From Paraburkholderia terricola (lineage in GTDB: Bacteria > Pseudomonadota > Gammaproteobacteria > Burkholderiales > Burkholderiaceae), in assembly GCF_900142195.1 (NCBI RefSeq), contig NZ_FRAB01000018.1, forward strand, positions 58,206-122,205: DNA of 64,000 nucleotides, given 5' to 3'. A program made the position numbers and the translations under genes. Below, piece after piece: positions 37,429 through 45,481 of this stretch. The notes beneath the pieces were generated by a model that worked only from the letters and a program-made list of their open reading frames with translations, searched no databases and had not been told where the DNA came from. The first letter of the stretch is position 1. The number at the start of each line of letters is the position of its first letter.

Positions 37429-38423
37429 CCGCCATGCTCGCATTTTCGTCGCCGTGGATGCTGGCGTTGCTGCCGCTCGCGCTGCTGCCGTTATGGCCCC
37501 GGCGCAGCGACACACTGATGTTTTCGCACGTCGACTGGCTGCCGCGCGACCGGCTCGGGCATGCCGCCGGCATCGCACTGAAGGCGATTGCGGTCGCGAC
37601 GATGGCGCTGATCGTGATCGGACTTGCCGATCCACAGCGGCCGGAGCGGCAAGTGGCGCGGATTGCGCGCGGCGCGGAAATCGTCGTGCTGATGGACCGC
37701 AGTTCGAGCATGGACGCGATCATCCCGCCTGCCGGCGTCAAGGCCGCAGGTGCATTATCGGAAGGCATGTCGAAGAACCACGCCGCGCGTGAGGTGCTGA
37801 CGAAGTTCATCGACAAACGCAACGACGACCGCGTTGCGTTCATGATGTTCGGCACGAGCCCATTGCTCGTCATGCCGCTCACTCGCGACAAACAGGCGAT
37901 CGAGAGTGCGGTGGCGAGTACCGGCATCGGCCGGGGCATGCCGGATACGCGGCTCGACCGTGGGCTGCTGGCGGCCGTCGGTCAGTTCGACCAGCGCGAT
38001 TACAACGGCAATCGCGTGATCGTGCTGGTCTCCGACGGCGGTGCGCGACTCGACGCCGCGATGCGCGAACGCATCGCGGCGAGTCTCACGCGCAATCGCA
38101 TCACGCTTTATTTCATTTACATTCGCAGCAGCGCGAACAGCGCGGATCTGAATGCGATCAAGCCGGGCGACGAGTCGTCCGAGGAGGCCGCACTGCATCG
38201 GTACTTCCAGTCGCTGAAAACGCCGTACCGCCTCTATCAGACGGATGACTCCGGCGCGTTGGCGGCTGCGATGGCCGACATCGACGCGCAGCAGCACTTC
38301 CCCGTGTCGTATCTGGAGCGCGTGCCCGCTGGCAGTCATGGCTCGCTGTGCTTCGGGGTCGCGCTCGCGGGCTGTGCCTTGCTGGTCGGGTTGCGCTTCG
38401 CGGTATTGAGGAGCTGGTCATGA
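37425..38423 (+). CDS. mxaC: vWA-domain membrane protein, MxaC-like
   Basis: A 332-residue von Willebrand A protein. Two N-terminal helices (WMLALLPLALLPLWP and AIAVATMALIVIGLA) and one C-terminal helix anchor it. The vWA domain carries a MIDAS motif MDRSSSMD (D91, S93, S95) and VIVLVSDGGARLD. It is BatA/MxaC-like, presumably periplasmic, and metal-ion dependent. MTAMLAF at 37425 overlaps the mxaA stop by ATGA; 37434 is an alternative start. The next gene begins within its stop codon, so all are translationally coupled. Confidence 0.8.
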   Translation: MTAMLAFSSPWMLALLPLALLPLWPRRSDTLMFSHVDWLPRDRLGHAAGIALKAIAVATMALIVIGLADPQRPERQVARIARGAEIVVLMDRSSSMDAIIPPAGVKAAGALSEGMSKNHAAREVLTKFIDKRNDDRVAFMMFGTSPLLVMPLTRDKQAIESAVASTGIGRGMPDTRLDRGLLAAVGQFDQRDYNGNRVIVLVSDGGARLDAAMRERIAASLTRNRITLYFIYIRSSANSADLNAIKPGDESSEEAALHRYFQSLKTPYRLYQTDDSGALAAAMADIDAQQHFPVSYLERVPAGSHGSLCFGVALAGCALLVGLRFAVLRSWS

Positions 38424-38977
38424 AGCGACGCACGGTTCATGCGGGCTTTGCGGCGCTTGCGCTGTGCTGCGCGGCGTTGGCCGGCTATCAGGGCTGGCGT
38501 CTCGTGGATGCGCTGCGCGGCAACGCGGCGGTGTTGCGCGCCGCGACGGCTGCGCGCAGCGTCACCGGCGCGGGAATCGACCGGACCGCGCGAGTGCGGC
38601 TCGCACAGGCCGTCGCGTTGTCGAAAACGGGAGAACACGATGCGGCGTCGAAGCTCTACAACGGTCTGATCGATCGCGCGCATCTCGACGAGACCGGGCG
38701 CACGGCGTTGTTCGATCTCGCCAACATGTACCTGCGTGAGGCGATCGCGGCGGGGACCGCGAACCCGCTCGCTTCCGCGCCGCTGATCGAACTCGCCAAG
38801 AACCGTTATCGCGAACTGCTGCGCGCCTATCCGGCGGACTGGGACGCGCGCTACAACCTCGAGCGCGCGCTCTGGCTGCAACCGGAGACCACCGAAGCGT
38901 TCGGCGACGGCCATGAGCCCCCGGCGTATCGGCGCGCGCTGACCGTGCCGGACGTCGTGTTGGGGGATCTGCCGTGA
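38420..38977 (+). CDS. mxaK: MxaK-like small anchored protein
   Basis: A 185-residue protein with one N-terminal helix (GFAALALCCAALAGYQGW) and a mainly helical, TPR-like soluble part (RLAQAVALSKTGEHDAASKLYN, then LFDLANMYLREAIAAG and WDARYNLERALWL). Size, position between two vWA genes and the helical repeat match MxaK of methanol dehydrogenase maturation. It starts in the mxaC stop (ATGA) and ends in the GTG start of mxaL (4-bp overlap). Confidence 0.72.
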   Translation: MKRRTVHAGFAALALCCAALAGYQGWRLVDALRGNAAVLRAATAARSVTGAGIDRTARVRLAQAVALSKTGEHDAASKLYNGLIDRAHLDETGRTALFDLANMYLREAIAAGTANPLASAPLIELAKNRYRELLRAYPADWDARYNLERALWLQPETTEAFGDGHEPPAYRRALTVPDVVLGDLP

Positions 38978-40068
38978 AAGACGCGATGGGGAAAGCGATA
39001 AAGCCGGCCGTGCCGCGCGTGTTCGGCTACCGGCAATACGCACTGGTTGCCGCGCTTGCCCTGCTCGCCGCCGCGTTGTGGATGCCGAAGATTACGTTGA
39101 TGCGCGAACGCTTCGACTACGTCGTCACGTTCGACATCACGCAAAGCATGAACGTCGAAGATGTGACGCTAAACGGTGTGCGTACGAGCCGTCTTGCGTA
39201 TGCGCGCGCGGCGATGCGCGATGCGCTGCGGCGGATGCCGTGCGGATCGCGCATCGGCTGGAGCGTGTTCACGGATGCGCGCGCGCTGCTGCTGTTGCCG
39301 CCGGTCGAGGTATGCGAACACTACGACGCGCTGCTCGCGTCCCTCGACGGCATCGACGGCCGCATGCGCTGGGCGAACGCGAGCCGCATCGCCAATGGCG
39401 GCCTTTATTCGGCGATACGGCAGGCGAAGCAGATCGGCGACCACACAGCGGTGGTGTTCGTAACCGACGGTCAGGAGGCGCCGCCGCGTCCGCCGTCCGA
39501 AACATCGCTGCCGGGCATCACGACGGGCGACGTGGGCGGCTGGCTGATCGGTGTCGGCGGCGAGCGGCCCGCACCGATTCCCAGAACCGGCAACGACGGT
39601 CGCCCGGCGGGCTTCTGGCTCGCCAGCGAGGTAGTCCAAACGACGGCGGTGTCCCCCGCACGGCCTGGCGCGCCCGCTGCCGTGAGCCGGGAAGAGTTGT
39701 CGCAGGTGCGCGAAGCGTATCTGCAAACACTGTCCGGCCAGATTGGCTTCGGCTATCGCCGGCTGTGGACGCCCGCCGCGCTCGGCGACGCCCTGCTCGA
39801 CTCGCGCTTTGCGCAACGCGCGCCGATCGCCGTTGATCTGCGCTGGTGCGCCGCCGTGGCCGCGTTGCTGATGCTGGCGATCACGTTCATGCCGGAGATT
39901 CGCGTGCCGCGCGCGGCGAGGATCGGGCAAGCCGGCGCCCGCCGACTCGCGACAGCGGTCACCGCTTCGAAGACCGGACGAGCGGTCATGGTTTCACGCA
40001 ACGATGCCTATTCAGCCGTACACCGGCCGTTCCAGTCCGGTTTCATCGAGGAAAGACACGATGAATGA
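38974..40068 (+). CDS. mxaL: vWA-domain membrane protein, MxaL-like
   Basis: A 364-residue second vWA protein. It has helices near residues 22-40 and 285-305; the vWA domain carries a MIDAS variant DITQS (D54, T56, S58) and AVVFVTDGQEAPPRP. The start is a GTG overlapping mxaK by 4 bp. The C-terminal 60 residues beyond the second helix are basic and unlike the rest. MxaL is needed for Ca2+ loading in methylotrophs; the client here is unknown. It overlaps the next oxygenase gene by 8 bp. Confidence 0.77.
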   Translation: MKDAMGKAIKPAVPRVFGYRQYALVAALALLAAALWMPKITLMRERFDYVVTFDITQSMNVEDVTLNGVRTSRLAYARAAMRDALRRMPCGSRIGWSVFTDARALLLLPPVEVCEHYDALLASLDGIDGRMRWANASRIANGGLYSAIRQAKQIGDHTAVVFVTDGQEAPPRPPSETSLPGITTGDVGGWLIGVGGERPAPIPRTGNDGRPAGFWLASEVVQTTAVSPARPGAPAAVSREELSQVREAYLQTLSGQIGFGYRRLWTPAALGDALLDSRFAQRAPIAVDLRWCAAVAALLMLAITFMPEIRVPRAARIGQAGARRLATAVTASKTGRAVMVSRNDAYSAVHRPFQSGFIEERHDE

Positions 40069-41056
40069 CACCGCCATCCCCGTTATCGATATCGGTGCGC
40101 TGCGGCGCCTGGACCCAGCCGGCAGCCGGCGGATTGCCGCGCAACTGGGACGCGCGTGCCGTGAGACCGGGTTCTTCTGTATCGTCAATCACGGCGTGCC
40201 GGAGGCCGCGATCGATGCCGTGTTCGAGCACGCGGAGACTTTCTTTGCCCTATCGGTCGAAGAAAAAATGAAACTGTCGCTTGAACGGCATAGCCGGTGC
40301 TTCCGCGGCTATGCCCCGCTGCTGTCGGAACTGGCGGACGGCAAACGCAATCCGTATGAGCTGATGGAGTTCAGTGTCGAATTCGCGCCAAACCATCCCG
40401 ATGTCGTGTCCGGCAAGCCAATGCATGGACCGAACCTCTGGCCGGCGCTCCCCGGCTATCGCGAGGCGTTGACATGCTATATCGGCCATATGGTCGGGCT
40501 CGGTTTCGATCTGATGCGAGGCATCGCGTTGAGCCTCGATTTGCAGGAAGATTTTTTCCGGCTCGCGTTCAATGACCGCCCCTTCTGGCAGTTTCGCACC
40601 GCGCATTACCCGGCCCCCAAGGATCTGCCGCAAATAGCTTCGATTCCTGCGTCAGCAGAAAAGCTCGCACAAACAGAGATTGGGGACTATAGCTGCGGTG
40701 CGCATACCGACTACGGCTGTCTGACGATGTTGCTTGCAGACAGCCCAGGGCTCGAAATTCAGACGCGCGATGGGTGCTGGACCAGCGCACCGACACTGCC
40801 CGGCGCATATGTTTGCAATATCGGCGACATGCTCCAGTATTGGACCGGAGGCCGTTATGTGGCGACGCGCCATCGTGTGAATACCGCATGCGAGCGCCTC
40901 TCACTGCCGTTCTTCTTCCAGCCCGACTACGAGACCCTCGTCGTACCGCTCGGCCAGGTTAGGGGCGCTTCCAATAATGCTTCCGCGCCGCTGCAATATG
41001 GGCCCTATGCCTTCCGGAAATACCAGGAGATTTATCCGGGGGCGAGACTCCGGTAG
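40061..41056 (+). CDS. Isopenicillin-N-synthase-like Fe(II)/2OG oxygenase
   Basis: A 331-residue enzyme of the IPNS/2OG-oxygenase family, with the typical N-terminal DIOX_N domain (IPVIDIGALRRL, then GFFCIVNHGVP at 37-47). The iron triad is H215-x-D217 in CGAHTDYGCLTML and H271 in VATRHRV, and R279-x-S281 binds 2OG. Enzymes of this type hydroxylate, desaturate or cyclise small molecules. Its start overlaps the mxaL stop by 8 bp (ATGAATGA), with GAGGAAAG upstream, so it belongs firmly to the operon. It may be a client of the MoxR/vWA machine (inference). Confidence 0.85.
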   Translation: MNDTAIPVIDIGALRRLDPAGSRRIAAQLGRACRETGFFCIVNHGVPEAAIDAVFEHAETFFALSVEEKMKLSLERHSRCFRGYAPLLSELADGKRNPYELMEFSVEFAPNHPDVVSGKPMHGPNLWPALPGYREALTCYIGHMVGLGFDLMRGIALSLDLQEDFFRLAFNDRPFWQFRTAHYPAPKDLPQIASIPASAEKLAQTEIGDYSCGAHTDYGCLTMLLADSPGLEIQTRDGCWTSAPTLPGAYVCNIGDMLQYWTGGRYVATRHRVNTACERLSLPFFFQPDYETLVVPLGQVRGASNNASAPLQYGPYAFRKYQEIYPGARLR

Positions 41057-41172
41057 CTGGCTGTGCGGCCGCCTTTATCCCGGTCTCCACGCTTTCCCGC
41101 GTCCGTTCGGTTATCTCGAACCGCATCGGTCGCCGCTGTGCGACGAAAGACCGACGCCCTGATCGACCGGCT

Positions 41173-42093
41173 TCATTCGCCCGCACCCGAATCGCAAACG
41201 AGTTGCGCTTTCAAGAGCGCATCGAGCCAGTCGGCGAACACCTGAACCCTGCGCGACAGATGTTGCCGATGCGGATAGAGCAGGTTCATCGGCATTGGCG
41301 CAGCCCGGTATTCGGGCATCACCTCGATCAGTTCGCCCGCACGCAGATGCTGTTGCACGTCATAGGCAGGAATCTGGATCAAGCCAAGTCCTGCAAGGCA
41401 GCATGCGATATACGCCTCCGCGCTGTTGACGGTCACGCGGCCCTGGGTTGTCAACGTTCTGACAGTCTCGCCATCGAGCCATTCCCAGGGCGCGATACGC
41501 CCGCTCGTTGGCGACGCATAGTGAACGACCTGTTGGGTTGTCATGTCGCCGGGGGTGCAAGGCGTACCGTGCTGGGACAGATAGAGGGGGCTCGCAACAT
41601 TGATGAGTGGCAGATCGCCCATCGGACGCGCGATCATGCCGGACTCGTGCGGCTTGCCCACGCGCAGCACGCAGTCGACGCGTTCTTCGATGAGGTCGAT
41701 CGTGCGATCGGTCAGGCTGAGCGTGATGTCGATTTTCGGATAGGAGACGAGGAATCCCGGCAGTGCGGGTGCGATGATCAACCGGCCTATACGGCCTGGC
41801 ACGTCGATGCGCAAGACGCCGCCCGGCCCCACCGATGTCTGCCGAAACAGGTTCTCGGTCTCCTCTACATCGGCGATCAGGCGAAGACAGCGTTCATAGA
41901 GCGCCGCGCCGTCCTGTGTCGGCGACACCTTGCGCGTTGTCCGATGCAGCAAGCGGGCGCCGATCCGTCCTTCCAGTTCCTGGATCGCCGCGGAAACCGA
42001 CGAGCGGGGCAAGCCGAGCGTGTCCGCCGCGCGCGTGAAGTTCGCACATTCGACGACGCGCGCGAAGACGCGAAACAGGTCAATACGATCCAC
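41173..42093 (-). CDS. LysR-family transcriptional regulator
   Basis: A 306-residue LysR regulator: N-terminal HTH (FTRAADTLGLPRSSVSAAIQELE, residues about 16-38) and a co-inducer domain ending in LSRRVQVFADWLDALL. The start is a GTG at 42093 with GGGAG 7 bp upstream, which gives the usual LysR length; the open frame extends to 42195. It lies divergent from an SDR gene with a large inverted repeat between them, so it probably controls that gene. Confidence 0.88.
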   Translation of the reverse strand: MDRIDLFRVFARVVECANFTRAADTLGLPRSSVSAAIQELEGRIGARLLHRTTRKVSPTQDGAALYERCLRLIADVEETENLFRQTSVGPGGVLRIDVPGRIGRLIIAPALPGFLVSYPKIDITLSLTDRTIDLIEERVDCVLRVGKPHESGMIARPMGDLPLINVASPLYLSQHGTPCTPGDMTTQQVVHYASPTSGRIAPWEWLDGETVRTLTTQGRVTVNSAEAYIACCLAGLGLIQIPAYDVQQHLRAGELIEVMPEYRAAPMPMNLLYPHRQHLSRRVQVFADWLDALLKAQLVCDSGAGE

Positions 42094-42234
42094 GTTCGCT
42101 CCCACCTTCGCGAGCGCGCGGCTCGCCGTCGTATCGAGCTTTCCGCAGGGGATGCAGTCCATCGGTCCGGCACGCGCGCGCGCCGCCGGTCTCACTCATC
42201 GTCATGTGCAGGCACGCCCTTCCACTGTTCGACT

Positions 42235-42257
42235 TTTCTGACCAGTGATGTCAGAAA
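42235..42257. promoter_or_regulatory. Perfect 8-bp inverted repeat in the LysR/SDR divergent region
   Basis: TTTCTGAC (42235-42242), a 7-bp spacer and GTCAGAAA (42250-42257) form a 23-bp dyad between the two divergent starts. Position and symmetry fit the recognition site of the adjacent LysR regulator. Confidence 0.6.
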
Positions 42258-42343
42258 CAGTAGGTTTAAATGATTTTCCTGGAATATATCATCGAGCAGG
42301 ATGAGAGGCTGCATAGGGCGGCTTCGGCACTGGGGGATGAAAC

Positions 42344-43117
42344 ATGGCAGACCACAGCATCAAAGGCAAAACCGTCGTCATTGCGGGCGGGGCGAAAAAT
42401 CTCGGTGGGCTGATTGCACGGAATCTCGCCGCGCAGGGCGCCAGGGCAGTGGCGATCCACTACAACAGCGCGAGCTCGAAAGCCGCGGCGGACGAGACAC
42501 TTGCCGCGATCGAGTCGGCGGGTGCCACGGCAGTCGCTTTCCAGGCCGATCTGACCTCGGCCGGCGCGGTCGAGAAGCTGTTTTCGGATGTCGTCGCCGC
42601 CGTCGGCCGCCCCGATATTGCAATCAACACGGTAGGCAAGGTGTTGAAAAAGCCGTTCGTCGATATCACCGAGGCCGAATACGATGAAATGACGGCGGTG
42701 AATTCCAAGTCTGCGTTCTTCTTTCTCAGAGAGGCAGGCAAGCACGTCAACGATAATGGCAAGATCGTCACGCTCGTCACGTCGCTGCTTGGCGCGTTCA
42801 CCCCGTTTTACGCGGCCTATGCGGGCACCAAGGCGCCGGTCGAACATTTCACACGCGCGGCGGCCAAGGAATTCGGCGCGCGCGGTATCTCCGTAACGGC
42901 CGTCGGCCCCGGGCCCATGGACACGCCGTTCTTCTATCCCGCCGAAGGTGCGGACGCGGTGGCTTACCACAAGTCGGCCGCCGCACTCTCGCCGTTCTCC
43001 TCGACTGGTTTGACCGACATCGGGGATGTGGTGCCCTTCATCCGCCATCTGGTCAGCGACGGGTGGTGGATCAACGGGCAAACCATTCTGATCAACGGCG
43101 GTTACACGACCAAGTAA
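42344..43117 (+). CDS. Short-chain dehydrogenase/reductase (SDR)
   Basis: A 257-residue classical SDR. The cofactor-binding glycine motif is IAGGAKNLGGLIARNL (residues about 13-28, a GGxxxxGG variant), the catalytic triad is Ser in LVTSLLGAF with Tyr and Lys in YAGTK, and the C-terminal INGQTILINGGYT is characteristic. It reduces a carbonyl with NAD(P)H; the substrate is unknown. It is divergent from the LysR gene and stands alone. The start has no strong ribosome site. Confidence 0.9.
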   Translation: MADHSIKGKTVVIAGGAKNLGGLIARNLAAQGARAVAIHYNSASSKAAADETLAAIESAGATAVAFQADLTSAGAVEKLFSDVVAAVGRPDIAINTVGKVLKKPFVDITEAEYDEMTAVNSKSAFFFLREAGKHVNDNGKIVTLVTSLLGAFTPFYAAYAGTKAPVEHFTRAAAKEFGARGISVTAVGPGPMDTPFFYPAEGADAVAYHKSAAALSPFSSTGLTDIGDVVPFIRHLVSDGWWINGQTILINGGYTTK

Positions 43118-43159
43118 GTGGGCGAATGGAATCCCTCACCCTCTCTTTCTGACGCCGTC

Positions 43160-44008
43160 TCAGCCCGGCTTCTGCCACTTCCGCGCGGCCGTGCTGAAGA
43201 GCTGGTTGATTTCGTTGCCGCTCACCGCGTCTTTCGTGTAACTGAACGTGCCGTGATCGCGCATCTCGTGCGCCGCGCGCAGAAACGCGCCCAGCGCGGC
43301 ACGAGCGAGCGAGCCGCCCACGCTCACGCGGCGCACGCCTAGCGCCCGCAACTCGTCGAAACTGAGCAGCACGCCTTGCAGTCCCATCAACACATTCACC
43401 GGCCGCTCGAGCGCGCCCACCACGGCGGCGATCTCTTCGCGCGTCTTCAGACCCGGCGCGTAAAGCACGTCCGCGCCGGCTTGCTGGTAAGCCTGCAAAC
43501 GCCGGATCGTATCGTCGAGGTCGGGGCGGCCCACCAGATAGTTTTCCGAGCGGGCCGTGAGCGTGAACGGAAACGGCAGCGCGCGAGCCGCGACCACCGC
43601 GGCGCGCACGCGCTCCACGGCGGCCTCGAACGGGTAGACCGGTTCGTCGGCTCGGCCGGTCGCGTCCTCGATCGAGCCGCCGACCACCCCTGCCGCCGCC
43701 GCTTGCGCGATGGTTTCGGCGCAGTCCTCGGGGGCGTCGCCGAAACCGTTTTCCAGATCGGCGCTGACCGGCAGAGCGGTGGCGCCGGCGATTTCGCCGA
43801 GGTGCACCATCATCTGCGCGCGGCCGATGGCGTTATCCGGCAAGCCGCGCGAAAACGCATAGCCCGCGCTGCTGGTGGCGAGCGCCTTGAAGCCGGCCAG
43901 CGCGAGCAGCCGCGCGCTGCCGATGTCCCACGGGTTCGGGATGATGAAGGCTTCGCCGGCTGTGTGATACGAACGGAAGAGCTGAGCTTTTTCTGATTGC
44001 GTTGTCAT
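43160..44008 (-). CDS. Isocitrate lyase/PEP mutase superfamily enzyme
   Basis: A 282-residue enzyme of the ICL/PEPM superfamily (phosphonomutase/oxaloacetate decarboxylase/2-methylisocitrate lyase subgroup). The barrel carries FIIPNPWDIGSARLLALAG at residues about 20-40, PVSADLENGFGD (metal-binding Asp and Glu), GGSIEDATG and RSENYLVGRPD. Lyase-type members contain a KKCGH loop, which is not visible here. C-C bond cleavage or oxaloacetate-type chemistry is possible. The start MTTQSEKAQ at 44008 is likely; 44020 is an alternative. Confidence 0.83.
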   Translation of the reverse strand: MTTQSEKAQLFRSYHTAGEAFIIPNPWDIGSARLLALAGFKALATSSAGYAFSRGLPDNAIGRAQMMVHLGEIAGATALPVSADLENGFGDAPEDCAETIAQAAAAGVVGGSIEDATGRADEPVYPFEAAVERVRAAVVAARALPFPFTLTARSENYLVGRPDLDDTIRRLQAYQQAGADVLYAPGLKTREEIAAVVGALERPVNVLMGLQGVLLSFDELRALGVRRVSVGGSLARAALGAFLRAAHEMRDHGTFSYTKDAVSGNEINQLFSTAARKWQKPG

Positions 44009-44193
44009 CTGCGGTTCCATGAAAGACCGACCCGGCCCGGCGCATGATCGCGGCGCACTGGCGGATCGTTGAGATTGCCGGTCAACGGGTAAAAGCCGGC
44101 GGCGGGTTTCGCCCCGCGCGCCGGCCGCATTGCGTCGACGGCCTGAGAAAGCCTGGGAACAGCAAGAACCCGGGTACGCACCCAGGCGCGAAC

Positions 44194-44619
44194 TCAGGTT
44201 TCGAGTTTGGCGTCCATCGTGATCGTGGCGTTCAGAACCTTGGACACCGGACAACCCGCCTTGGCGTCCGCGGTGGCCTTGTCGAACGCGGTTTTGTCGC
44301 CGCCGGGAATCTTGACCGCCACGTCCAGATGCACGGCGGTGATGGCAAAACCGCCGCCCTCCTTATCGAGCGTGACGGTGGCCGTCGTGCCGATACGTTC
44401 GGGCGTGATGCCGGCCTTGCCCAGTTCCGCCGATAGCGCCATCGAGAAACACCCCGCGTGCGCAGCCGCGATCAGTTCTTCGGGATTCGTGCCGATGCCG
44501 TCCGCGAAGCGCGTGGAAAACGAGTACTGGGTCTCCTTGAGTACGCCGCTGTCGGTGGAAATCGAGCCCTTGCCGTCTTGCAGGCCGCCTTGCCAGACTG
44601 CTGATGCCTTGCGCTTCAT
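44194..44619 (-). CDS. osmC: OsmC peroxiredoxin-like protein
   Basis: A 141-residue OsmC, a thiol hydroperoxidase that reduces organic peroxides. The two active-site cysteines are in AHAGCFSMALSAELG (first) and AKAGCPVSKVL (second). The N-terminal VWQGGLQDGKGSISTDSGVL and length are nearly those of E. coli OsmC. It is cytosolic and typically induced by osmotic and stationary-phase stress. The start at 44619 follows AGGAGAG. Confidence 0.95.
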   Translation of the reverse strand: MKRKASAVWQGGLQDGKGSISTDSGVLKETQYSFSTRFADGIGTNPEELIAAAHAGCFSMALSAELGKAGITPERIGTTATVTLDKEGGGFAITAVHLDVAVKIPGGDKTAFDKATADAKAGCPVSKVLNATITMDAKLET

Positions 44620-44817
44620 CGCTCTCTCCTGTTTGTGCCCTGCTTCGCGCGCTCCACGACCTGAGCTGATGCCCGCCGCAACGGTCCCGCCCGAATGTTC
44701 CGCGGTGTCGGCATGGGTCGCGAGTCTCGCGCGGCGCGGTGGGCGGGGGCGTGGACCGGACTTCATCATAGGCGCTTCCGTGCGTCGGCGTCATGACGGG
44801 CGGCATGCTGCACTGCG

Positions 44818-45372
44818 CTACCCGGCGAAGGGCAAGCTGTCCTGCCCGGCCGCCCGCATGTCGAACACGTTGAGCGTCATCGCGACCAGCGCGTAGTAGC
44901 CGAGCAGACCCACCAGGTTGATCACCACCTGATGCCCGAAGCGCTCGACGGCCTTCGCATAGGTCGCATCCGATACGCGTTGAGTGTCGTACAGTTCGCT
45001 CGCGAAGTCGTGGATCAACGCGTCGTCGGCATCAGCGAAAACCGGGCGCCGCCGCTGGCGGATCGCCTCGGCGTCCGCTTCGGCCACGCCCGCTTGCAAC
45101 GCGATCGGATGGTGGATGGTCCACTCGGCCTGCGCCCGCCAGCGCGCCGCCGTGACCAGAATCGCCAGTTCCGACAGGCGCAGCGGCAAGCCTGTCCGAT
45201 AGCGGCAGAACGCGCCCAGGCGCTGCGCGTGTTGCGCGAGTTCGGGACTATGAATCCAGCCGAGAAACGGACCGTTCAGATTGCCGCGCGGCCCGGACAA
45301 AATCTCGTCCAGAACCGCCTTCTGTTCGGGCGTGGCATCGGACGGTTCGAAATGAGGCAAACGTTCGGTCAT
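44818..45372 (-). CDS. Carboxymuconolactone decarboxylase-family protein
   Basis: A 184-residue helical protein of the CMD/AhpD-like family. RLSELAILVTAARWRAQAEW contains the usual CMD helix; the CxxC pair of AhpD is absent (no Cys at that position), so peroxidase activity of that type is unlikely. Relatives act as gamma-carboxymuconolactone decarboxylases or uncharacterised dimers. The start MTERLPHFEP at 45372 is chosen over 45405. Confidence 0.8.
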   Translation of the reverse strand: MTERLPHFEPSDATPEQKAVLDEILSGPRGNLNGPFLGWIHSPELAQHAQRLGAFCRYRTGLPLRLSELAILVTAARWRAQAEWTIHHPIALQAGVAEADAEAIRQRRRPVFADADDALIHDFASELYDTQRVSDATYAKAVERFGHQVVINLVGLLGYYALVAMTLNVFDMRAAGQDSLPFAG

Positions 45373-45481
45373 CGTCGGTCTCGCAAGTTGCAGAGTTGTT
45401 TTCAAACGGCGGCAAGTGCGCTGTCGATGGCATCGAGCAACGCTGCCTGACAGCGAAGATCAACAGTTTCAGACGCGAAAC

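Noticed and set aside
34573..40068. Reading the mxa-like genes as part of a methanol dehydrogenase operon
   Set aside because: No mxaF, mxaJ, mxaG or mxaI, and no PQQ enzyme is seen anywhere in the window.
44818..45372. AhpD-like alkylhydroperoxidase activity for the carboxymuconolactone decarboxylase-family protein
   Set aside because: The CxxC pair needed for that activity is missing.
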